Position numbers and translations under genes: made by a program. Below, piece by piece: positions 1 through 6,506 of a stretch of 17,068 nt of DNA. Origin of the DNA: an uncultured Clostridia bacterium (GTDB lineage: Bacteria; Bacillota; Clostridia; TANB77; CAG-508); NCBI GenBank assembly GCA_947630255.1, contig CANRGU010000016.1, positions 1 to 17,068 of the forward strand, in the 5' to 3' direction. The notes below the pieces were generated by a model that saw only the letters and a list, made by a program, of their open reading frames with translations, was not told the origin of the DNA and ran no database searches. Position 1 is the first letter of the stretch. Every line of letters begins with the position of its first letter.

Positions 1-316
1 TTTTCATTTTTACATTAATTAGTAAATCTATAATTTGAGATACTTCTAATACTTCTTTACTATCTAAACCATATGTATTAATTCTACGATACATTTCTTC
101 TTTTAAGTTATCTATATCATCTAACGAATAGAATAGGTCTTTAATATTAACTTCTAATTCTTCTGCAATTTTTTTTAAAATAAACAAAGTAGGATTAAAT
201 CTTCTATTATTTTCTAGATCGAATAAATAAGCTCTTGAAATTCCAGTCATTTCATGTAGTTTTCTTAAACTTATTCCTTTATTTTTTCTTATATTTTTAA
301 TATTAAAAATGTACAT
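1..316 (-). CDS. XRE-family transcriptional repressor, C-terminus beyond window edge
   Basis: Read on the minus strand from ATG at 316, with a purine-rich AGGGGT element just upstream. The open frame runs off the left edge after 105 codons. Residues ~5-60 form a Cro/CI-type helix-turn-helix: NIRKNKGISLRKLHEMTGIS, then RAYLFDLENNRRFNPTLF, then a segment ending in LEVNIKDLF. XRE proteins of this kind repress the promoters of phages and integrative elements by binding short inverted repeats. It is divergent from a strong promoter at 427-456 that is flanked by inverted repeats, and lies inside an element bounded by a tRNA-Gly att site, so repression of the element's rightward promoter is the likely role. 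The HTH is seen directly; the target is inferred. The region after residue 60 has no family I recognise. Confidence 0.85.
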   Translation of the reverse strand, partial: MYIFNIKNIRKNKGISLRKLHEMTGISRAYLFDLENNRRFNPTLFILKKIAEELEVNIKDLFYSLDDIDNLKEEMYRRINTYGLDSKEVLEVSQIIDLLINVKMK

Positions 317-376
317 TATATTACCCCTAGAGTTGTTTTATATATAATTTTACTATTAAAATACAAAAAAAGATAG

Positions 377-395
377 ATGACGCTGTGAGCGTCAT
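377..395. repeat. Perfect inverted repeat in the divergent regulatory region
   Basis: ATGACGC (377-383) and GCGTCAT (389-395) are perfect complements around a 5-nt spacer. It sits between the XRE gene and the rightward promoter of the element, where a repressor operator would be expected. No T-run follows the arms, so a terminator is unlikely. Confidence 0.5.
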
Positions 396-400
396 ATTTG

Positions 401-456
401 TGTCGAACTATGGCATACGATTATTCTTGACATTATTCGACATGGGATATTATAAT
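401..456 (+). promoter_or_regulatory. Sigma-A promoter of the mobile element flanked by inverted TGTCGAA boxes
   Basis: TTGACA (427-432) and TATAAT (451-456) are perfect -35 and -10 hexamers separated by 18 nt, firing rightward towards the small ORF at 502. TGTCGAA (401-407) lies upstream of the -35. Its exact inverse TTCGACA (436-442) lies between -35 and -10. The pair would suit an operator of the divergent XRE protein, but TGTCGAA also matches the Spo0A box consensus TGNCGAA. The promoter is seen directly; which regulator uses the boxes is undecided. Confidence 0.7.
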
Positions 457-468
457 TTAATCATAATA

Positions 469-482
469 AGAAACGCGTTTCT
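469..482. repeat. 14-bp perfect palindrome AGAAACGCGTTTCT
   Basis: Perfect palindrome just downstream of the -10 element of the rightward promoter, so it would lie in the first bases of the transcript. The 12-mer ATAAGAAACGCG that contains its left arm recurs in the same orientation at 700-711, near the att core. This suggests a protein-binding site used at both places (operator or recombination accessory site). Confidence 0.4.
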
Positions 483-501
483 CTGTAAAAGGAGAATTAA
501 A

Positions 502-645
502 ATGGAAAAGTTAATTGGAGAAGAGAATGGATTTTTAAATGAAAAATTATATCAGAAAATAAAAAGAGAAATGAACAAAAAAGATGATTATTTCACTTCA
601 AAAGAGTTATATAATTTACAGATATTTACAAAAAAAGTGACGTAA
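502..645 (+). CDS. Small hypothetical protein of the integrated element (47 aa)
   Basis: I do not recognise this protein. The frame is open from 385, but the ATG at 502 is preferred because AAAGGAGA lies immediately upstream and the promoter at 427-456 would leave no room for an earlier start. The product is 47 residues, highly charged, starting MEKLIGEENGF and ending IFTKKVT, with no membrane segment or signal peptide. It is the first gene downstream of the divergent XRE promoter and lies close to the att site. Small excision or regulatory proteins often occupy this position, but nothing in the sequence proves that role. Its codons contain no CGG. The stop codon overlaps the first unit of the direct repeat at 638-659. 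Confidence 0.5.
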   Translation: MEKLIGEENGFLNEKLYQKIKREMNKKDDYFTSKELYNLQIFTKKVT

Positions 646-659
646 TTTTGACGTAATTT
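638..659 (+). repeat. Tandem direct repeat of TGACGTAATTT (2 x 11 bp), candidate integrase arm sites
   Basis: TGACGTAATTT occurs at 638-648 and again, directly abutting, at 649-659. Tandem 10-12 bp direct repeats about 100 bp from the crossover core are typical arm-type binding sites of tyrosine integrases. The tRNA-derived core begins about 115 bp further right. The repeat is seen directly; the arm-site role is inferred from position. Confidence 0.5.
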
Positions 660-774
660 ATATGAAAAAAAGTGTATTTTTATGTTTGATTATGTAAGCA
701 TAAGAAACGCGGAAATTGTACAATAGCAATGAATTTAAGAATTTTTTAAAATTATGAAAGTCCTTCAATTTTGA

Positions 775-818
775 CTTCCGACCTGGTCGCGCGAGTTCGA
801 TTCTCGCATCCCGCTCCA
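775..818 (+). other. Attachment site: 3' half of tRNA-Gly(UCC), anticodon loop to CCA
   Basis: The segment reads as the 3' half of a tRNA: anticodon loop CTTCCGA (anticodon TCC at 777-779), 3' anticodon stem CCTGG (782-786), 4-nt variable loop, T-stem GCGAG/CTCGC (791-795, 803-807) around loop TTCGATT, acceptor strand ATCCCGC (808-814), discriminator T and encoded CCA (816-818). UCC anticodon, discriminator U and acceptor ending CCCGC fit tRNA-Gly. The upstream bases (TTTGA) cannot form the 5' anticodon stem, and no acceptor 5' strand is present, so this is not an intact tRNA gene. Integrases that target tRNA genes cross over in the anticodon or T arm and duplicate the 3' part, so this is the distal att site, with the intact gene expected at the other end of the element, left of the window. 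Confidence 0.82.
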
Positions 819-847
819 AATGTTAAAATATATTTAACTTAACCCTC

Positions 848-863
848 TACTACTTTTGTAGTA
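848..863 (+). other. Short hairpin downstream of the att site
   Basis: TACTAC (848-853) and GTAGTA (858-863) pair around TTTT. CCC (843-845) and GGG (868-870) could extend the stem with bulges. Between the tRNA fragment and the terminator at 886-913 there is no ORF of note. This structured stretch is probably the old tRNA-Gly transcript tail. No further function can be supported. Confidence 0.3.
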
Positions 864-885
864 AGACGGGAGCCTAAATGATTTT

Positions 886-913
886 GGAGAGTTCTAAAGC
901 AACTCTCCTTTTT
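886..913 (+). terminator. Rho-independent terminator after the tRNA-Gly remnant
   Basis: GGAGAGTT (886-893) pairs perfectly with AACTCTCC (901-908) around a 7-nt loop and is followed by TTTTT. It probably terminated the tRNA-Gly transcript before the element inserted. Beyond it, 914-998 holds only a weak 6-bp hairpin (950-966), which may mark the 3' end of the minus-strand PBP transcript. Confidence 0.8.
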
Positions 914-998
914 AAGTTTTATATTATTTATGTAGTTGCTTATCAACCCAGTTCTTATACAGAACTGTAGTCAAGGCAACGTTTTAGAAAACTCGGAA

Positions 999-3229
999 CT
1001 AATACCCATTTGCAGTTTCCGTTTGCAAGGTAACAGTGATTGCTGTTCCTTGCTCTACTTCTTTTCCAGCAGCAATATCTTGGCTTACAACTACTCCAGA
1101 ACCATCTATAATTACATTTAAATTAGCAGCTTTTATAGAATTTAGTACTTGAGAAGAAGTCATACCTCTTAAATCTGGAACTTTTTTAGGTGTTCTAACA
1201 TTATTATTAGAAGTATACAAATATATAGTTGAATCTTGGAATAATGTAACGCCAGGCTTTGGAACTTGATCTATAATTAAAGTCGAATTTTCATCTTCAG
1301 CTCCAGTTATTTTTACACTAAATCCAGCATCTTTTAAAATAGATTTTGCTTCAGAAATAGTTTTATTTCTTACATCAGGAAGAGGACTTGTTTTAGTTGA
1401 TGTTGTACTAGTAGATGGATTATTATTTGATGCAACACCAAGATAAGGTAAAACTTCAGATAATATTTGTTTAATAACAGGACCTGCAACTTGGCTTCCT
1501 TGATGACTAAATCCTTTAGGATTATATATTGTAACAAGAACAACTACCTGAGTATTTACAGTAGGCGACATAGCAATAAATGAAGCAACATAACCTTCAT
1601 CTTCGTTTCCTGATAAAGGTTCTGATGTTCCAGTTTTTCCACCTACAGAATAACCATTAATTTTTGCATATTTACCAGTACCATCATTTACTACATATTC
1701 TAGCATGTCCATCATGGTATCAGCAGTGTCCTTAGATATAACTTGTCTTATCGATTTAGGTTCAATAGTAGTAACTGCATTTGTATTGGTATTTTTAATT
1801 TCTTTTACTATACGAGGCTGCATTAATACTCCTTCGTTAGCCACAGCAGATACAGCTGTAATTAATTGAATAGGAGTTATTGTAAATCTTTGCCCAAAAG
1901 ACATTGTAGCAACGTTAAATTCATTTATAGTACTTTCATCAAAAAATACGCTATTTGATTCACCATAGAAATATGGATTAGTAGTATTAAATAACCCAAA
2001 TCCTTTATAATATTTATACAAAGTTTTAGCACCTATTTTTCGTCCTAACTGTATAAAAGCAGGGTTACATGAATTTCCAAGAGCTTCTCTTAAACTTTCT
2101 GAGCCATGTGGTTCATAATATTTCCAACATCTCATTGTAACACCAGACACATCTTCATATCCAGAACAGTAAAAATCAGAGTGATTATCAGGTGTAATTA
2201 ATCCCTCTTCTAAACCTGCAGCAGCAGTTATTATCTTAAACGTAGAACCAGGTTCATATGTACTTTGAACAGCCGTATTTTTCCACATATTAAATAAAGC
2301 ATTGTTTTTATCATCTGAAGAAAGTTTGTCCCATTTTTCCTTTAATTCAGAATTATTTATAGTGAAAGGAGCATTTAAATTATAATCTGGATATGTTGCC
2401 ATAGCTAGTACATCACCACTTGATGGATTCATTATTATAACATTTCCACCATCCGCTTTGTTTTCTGTAACAGCCTGTTCAAGATATTTTTCCGCTATAG
2501 ACTGTATATTAACATCAATAGTAAGAGTTACATTACTGCCATTTTGAGCTTCCACATAAGTCTTTTCTCCATTTGGAATTTCGCCATTTACTGAATTAGT
2601 AGAAGCTAACAATTTTCCGAGGAGTACCGAGCAAGAATATCATCTAAAGTAGCTTCTAATCCCCAAAGACCAGAATTTTCTGTACCAGTAAAGCCTATAA
2701 GATTTGATGCTAAGTTATTATAAGGATAGTATCTTTTTGTATCTTCACTAATGGAAATACCAGACTTTATTTTATTGTTTTCCATCCAATCGTTTAATAA
2801 AACTATTTTATCATTCTCAACTTTTTCAGCAATTGCAAAAGTAGTTTCTTTTGTTTTTAATTTTTCTAATGTTTCGTCGTAATCCAATTTAAAAATATCA
2901 CTAAAAGCATGTGCTAAAATTTCTTTATTAACTTCTGTATCATCTGAATATTTTATTTCAGTAGGATTTACATATACAGTGTCAACTTTAGCACTAATTG
3001 CAAGAGCTTTACCTGTAGAATCATAAATTGTTCCTCTATTAGGAATTATAGTTTTACTAGATAACTGATTTCTAACAGCCTCTTCCTTCAATTCAGCGCC
3101 TTGTACAAACTGCAAAAAAAGTAATCTTACTATTAATAAAAATAGTAAAATAATAGCTGAAAAAAGATATATAAATAATCTTTTTTTACCTAATGAATCT
3201 ATTTTCATAATTTTTCTATTTCTGCCCAT
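999..3229 (-). CDS. spoVD: Class B penicillin-binding protein with two PASTA domains (SpoVD/FtsI type), needing two +1 shifts at CGG
   Basis: Peptidoglycan D,D-transpeptidase anchored in the membrane. ATG at 3229 is preferred (AGGTG upstream) over GTG at 3241. Residues ~18-40 are a single membrane anchor, followed by the PBP dimerisation domain with RGTIYDSTG. The transpeptidase has STFK (nucleophile Ser ~328), SCN in LGNSCNPAF, and KTG (Lys ~531) in GGKTGT. Two PASTA domains end the protein (~615-742), starting PLPDVRNKTI and KKVPDLRGMT. Read conventionally there are two ORFs, 2606-3241 and 999-2612. An in-frame CGG at 2629-2627 and, after the first shift, another at 2619-2617 each need +1. 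The result is DILA-GTP-GKLLAS, which restores the family's GTPGK motif and gives 742 aa. SpoVD makes spore cortex; a vegetative PBP2x-like role is possible, since the gene is not in a dcw cluster here. Confidence 0.9.
2617..2619 (-). other. +1 frameshift codon CGG (second site in the PBP gene)
   Basis: Context on the minus strand is ACT CCT CGG A. It is in frame only after the shift at 2629-2627. Skipping C gives GGA AAA TTG, i.e. the GK of GTPGK. In this frame the next ORF runs on to the stop at 999. Confidence 0.85.
2627..2629 (-). other. +1 frameshift codon CGG (first site in the PBP gene)
   Basis: Context on the minus strand is CTT GCT CGG T, in frame with ATG 3229. Skipping C gives GGT ACT CCT, i.e. 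GTP of the conserved GTPGK. Without the shift the product ends a few codons later at a TAG, as ~207 residues lacking the transpeptidase domain. Confidence 0.85.
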
Positions 3230-3256
3230 ATTAACACACACCTATTTTTTATTTTT

Positions 3257-3262
3257 ATTATA
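3257..3262 (-). promoter_or_regulatory. Probable -10 element for the PBP gene
   Basis: On the minus strand a perfect TATAAT lies about 28 nt upstream of the ATG at 3229. The -35 region (around 3280-3285, AATGAT on the minus strand) is poor, so an activator or another sigma factor may be involved. Low confidence. Confidence 0.35.
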
Positions 3263-3354
3263 CAAATTGTATATCATTAATCATTAAAAATCAATTAAAA
3301 TATGAAAAACTATGTAGCATTGACACATAGTATATAATATTATTGGTGATAAAA

Positions 3355-4209
3355 GTGAATTCATATATAGAGACAAAAGATATTTTAAAAAAATATAATA
3401 TTGTAGCAAATAAAAAATTAGGACAAAATTTTTTAATTAATGATGAAGTAATAGATAATATTATTAAAGCGTCTAATGTAAATAAAAATGATTTAATAAT
3501 AGAAATTGGACCAGGTCTTGGAACACTTACAAAAAGACTTTTAGATAATGCTGGAAAAGTTGTATGTATAGAGTTAGACACAAGAATGATTAATATTTTA
3601 AATGAACGTTTTAAATTTTATAATAATTTTGAATTAATCAATGAAGATGTTCTAAAAGTGGACTTACACAAATTGATAAATGACAATAAAAATAGCAATA
3701 TATTAAATGTAAAAATAGTTGCTAATTTACCATATTATATAACTACTCCTATTATAATGAAATTATTAGAAGATAAGCTAAATATAGAAAGCATAACAGT
3801 TATGGTTCAAAAAGAAGTAGCAGATAGATTAGTAGATGTTCCAGGAGGGAAAAATTCAGGAGCCATAACTTATGCAATCAATTATTATACCAAGCCACAA
3901 AAAATAATAGATGTACCAAATACATCATTTATACCAGCGCCAGAAGTAAATTCAAGTGTAATAAAATTGAATGTTTTAAATAAACCTTCAGTAGAAGTAG
4001 CAGATGAAGAATTATTATTTAAAATAATAAAAATGGCATTTATGCAAAAACGAAAAACACTTTTAAATGCTCTCACAAATGGAAAATTAGCATCAAAAGA
4101 ACAAATTGAAAAAATGTTAACTGATTTAGAAATAGATTTAAAAATAAGAGGAGAGAAACTAACATTAGAAGATTTTGCAAAAATATCTGATTATGTCAGT
4201 AAAAATTGA
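3355..4209 (+). CDS. ksgA: 16S rRNA adenine N6-dimethyltransferase KsgA/RsmA
   Basis: Dimethylates two adjacent adenines in the 3'-terminal helix of 16S rRNA, using SAM, late in 30S assembly. The N-terminus has KKLGQNFLIND, followed by the SAM-binding motif IEIGPGLGTLTKRLL and the catalytic NLPYYITTPIIMKLL, all in family order; the C-terminal region ends in the usual small helical domain. Length 284 aa is normal. The frame is open to a TTG at 3343, but GTG at 3355 is preferred because GGTGAT lies four bases upstream and NSYIETKDILKKY matches the usual N-terminal length. It contains no CGG codon and needs no frameshift. It is divergent from the PBP gene, with a TATAAT at 3333-3338. The gdpP promoter overlaps its stop codon. 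Confidence 0.95.
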   Translation: MNSYIETKDILKKYNIVANKKLGQNFLINDEVIDNIIKASNVNKNDLIIEIGPGLGTLTKRLLDNAGKVVCIELDTRMINILNERFKFYNNFELINEDVLKVDLHKLINDNKNSNILNVKIVANLPYYITTPIIMKLLEDKLNIESITVMVQKEVADRLVDVPGGKNSGAITYAINYYTKPQKIIDVPNTSFIPAPEVNSSVIKLNVLNKPSVEVADEELLFKIIKMAFMQKRKTLLNALTNGKLASKEQIEKMLTDLEIDLKIRGEKLTLEDFAKISDYVSKN

Positions 4210-4234
4210 CAAAATAGCCATTTTGAGGTACAAT
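4206..4234 (+). promoter_or_regulatory. Sigma-A promoter for gdpP overlapping the ksgA stop
   Basis: TTGACA (4206-4211), 17 nt, TACAAT (4229-4234). The gdpP ribosome-binding site GGAGGAG follows at 4251-4257. The -35 includes the TGA stop of ksgA, so gdpP can be transcribed separately from ksgA. Confidence 0.7.
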
Positions 4235-4269
4235 AGAAAGTGTAAATTTTTGGAGGAGATAATAAAAAC

Positions 4270-6277
4270 ATGCAAAATAACAACATGAAAATAATCAAAA
4301 ATATAGAGGCTAAAACAAAGGTATATCTTGCAATAATTGCGATAGCCTTAATTTTGTTATGTATAAATTCTGCAATATATATTATTCCAAGTATTATTGT
4401 ATATGCGTTAATAATTTTATATACAATTTGGATATACAATAAAAGAGAATCAGAAATCTCTAGTTATATAGATGAACTTACAATAAGTATGGATTCAGCA
4501 GCAAAAAATACATTATTAAATTCACCATTTCCATTAATAATACTAGAAACAGATGGTAATGTAATTTGGAGAAGTTCAAAATTTAATAAAGAATTCGCAA
4601 ATGTTGGAATTAATAATTATATTGACGAAATTACAAAAGAAATAAAAGTGGATATAGATAATAATAATGTACCAACAGTTGATAAAGAAGTAACTATAGA
4701 CGAGAAAACTTATCATGTAATTGGTGATTATGTAAAAATAAAGCAAAAAGATAAAAGAAAAACAAGCAAATACATGACAATATTATATTTTATTGATATA
4801 ACTGAAGAAAAAGAGTTACTAAATAAATACAATAATTCAAAAACATGTCTTGGTATTATAATGATAGACAACTATGATGAAATAATACAAAGAATAGCAA
4901 CAGAAGAAAAGCCACAAGTAATGGCAGAAATAGAAAAAATGTTATATGATTGGGCAAGCCAGTCAAATGGCGTTATGATAAAAACAGAAAGAGACACATT
5001 TGTATATGTATTTGAACAAAAATATTTAGAACAAATGCAAGCTGACAAATTTAGTGTGCTAGATAAAATAAAAGAAATAAAAACTAGTGAAAAATTACAA
5101 CTAACATTAAGCATAGCTATATCTAATGATGGAGAAACAAATTATGAAATATATCAATCAGCTAATGATGCAATGAATATAGCACTTGGCAGAGGTGGAG
5201 ATCAAGCAGTAGTAAAATCAGATGGAAAATACAATTTCTTTGGTGGAAAAGCGCAAGAATTAGAAAAAAGGACAAAAGTTAAGGCAAGAGTTGTAGCACA
5301 TGCTTTAGAAGAATTAATAGAAGATGCAGAAAATGTAATAATTATGGGGCATCAAAATGGAGATATAGATTCAATGGGATCAAGCCTAGGATTATACAGA
5401 TTTGCAAAAACAATAAAACCAGAAGTTTATATAGTAAATAATACAAAAAGTTTAGCTATTGACAATTTTATAAATATATTAAACGAACAAGAAGAATATC
5501 AAAATGTAATTATAGATAAATCGCAAGCTCTAGCAAAAATAAATCCTAACACCTTATTAATAATTACAGATACACACAAAAAGAATTTTGTTGAAGTACC
5601 AGAACTTTTAGATAAAACAGAAAATATAGTTATAATAGATCACCACAGAAAAAGCGCAGAATGCATAGAAAATGCAACACTTACATTCCATGAAGCGTAC
5701 GCATCATCTGCATCTGAATTAGTTACAGAAATTATAGAATATGGAACTAATGATATAGTATTAAATGAAATAGAAGCAGAAGGATTATATGCTGGAATTA
5801 TGGTAGACACAAAAAACTTTACCTTTAAAACAGGTGTAAGAACTTTTGAAGCTGCAGCTTATCTAAAGAAATATGGTATTAATATAATAAGAGTAAAAAA
5901 ATGGTTCCAAAGTGATTTAAAAAATTATAATGTAATAGCAGATATAGTAAAAAGAGCAGAAATAATAAATGGATCAATTGGAATATCAGAATATAAGAAA
6001 AAAGATAAAAACGCTAATTTAATTTGTGCAAAAGCTGCTGACGAATTGCTTACTATTAGTGATATAACAGCATCATTTGTAATAGGAAACTTGGGAGATA
6101 AAATATGTATTAGTGGACGTTCTATAGGCGATATAAATGTGCAAATAATACTAGAAAAACTTCGGAGGCGGTGGACACATCACGCTTGCAGGAGCACAAT
6201 TAGAAGGCATGACATTAGATGAAGCAAAACATGAACTTATAATAAGAATAAACGAATATTTTACAGAATTGGCATAA
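4270..6277 (+). CDS. gdpP: Cyclic-di-AMP phosphodiesterase GdpP, needing one +1 shift at CGG
   Basis: Membrane-bound phosphodiesterase that hydrolyses c-di-AMP to pApA. Two membrane helices (residues ~16-57) precede a PAS-like domain (~70-170), a degenerate GGDEF domain (~195-320) and a DHH/DHHA1 module. Catalytic motifs are GHQNGDIDSMG (~359) and DHH at 457-459. Read conventionally the ORF ends at 6222 with an unrelated tail, LRRRWTHHACR. The in-frame CGG at 6163-6165 follows codon 631 (CTT); moving +1 gives GGGGH at 632-636, then ITLAGAQLEGMTLDEAKHEL, and the stop at 6275-6277, total 668 aa. GGGGH is the DHHA1 signature needed for activity, so the shifted product is the functional one. A strong RBS (GGAGGAG) precedes the ATG. 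Family length is ~650-660 aa. Confidence 0.95.
6163..6165 (+). other. +1 frameshift codon CGG in gdpP
   Basis: Context AAA CTT CGG A. Skipping C gives GGA GGC GGT GGA CAC, i.e. GGGGH of the DHHA1 domain. A second CGG three bases on (GGC GGT in the shifted frame) is out of frame and needs no shift, so the response is frame-specific. Confidence 0.9.
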
Positions 6278-6385
6278 AACATACATAAAATTAGCAGTAA
6301 TATTAAAATAAAAGAAACAAAAGAAAAAATTTTAAATAAAAATATCACAAATTGAAAAAAACTTTTTCTATTTTGACAACTAGAT

Positions 6386-6418
6386 ATGACAAAAAAATCT
6401 AAAAAAAAGTAGTAGAAT
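6386..6418 (+). promoter_or_regulatory. Possible Spo0A-type spoIIE promoter with 21-nt spacer
   Basis: ATGACA (6386-6391) and TAGAAT (6413-6418) are separated by 21 nt, the unusual spacing known for the Spo0A-activated B. subtilis spoIIE and spoIIG promoters. TTTGACAA (6372-6379), one mismatch from an inverted Spo0A box, lies upstream. The rest of the 6278-6506 gap holds an AT-rich stretch and a hairpin AAACTAA/TTAGTTT (6447-6464); I see no gene in it. Tentative. Confidence 0.35.
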
Positions 6419-6506
6419 TAGAACTTGCAATGAGAGCATTTTGGACAAACTAAAAAATTAGTTTATATAGCACAAAAGAATAGAAAAAGTATTGAAGGTG
6501 GTAAGG

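Noticed and set aside
385..501. N-terminal extension of the small ORF from 385
   Set aside because: It would start upstream of the -35 at 427 and span the promoter and operator. The ATG at 502 has a good ribosome-binding site.
775..818. Intact tRNA-Gly gene
   Set aside because: The 5' half is absent: no acceptor 5' strand, D-arm or 5' anticodon stem can be built from 700-774.
999..2612. The second halves of broken genes as separate genes with their own starts (for example TTG at 2612, ATG at 7279, ATG at 7976)
   Set aside because: No ribosome-binding site or promoter precedes them, they begin inside domains, and family proteins are single chains.
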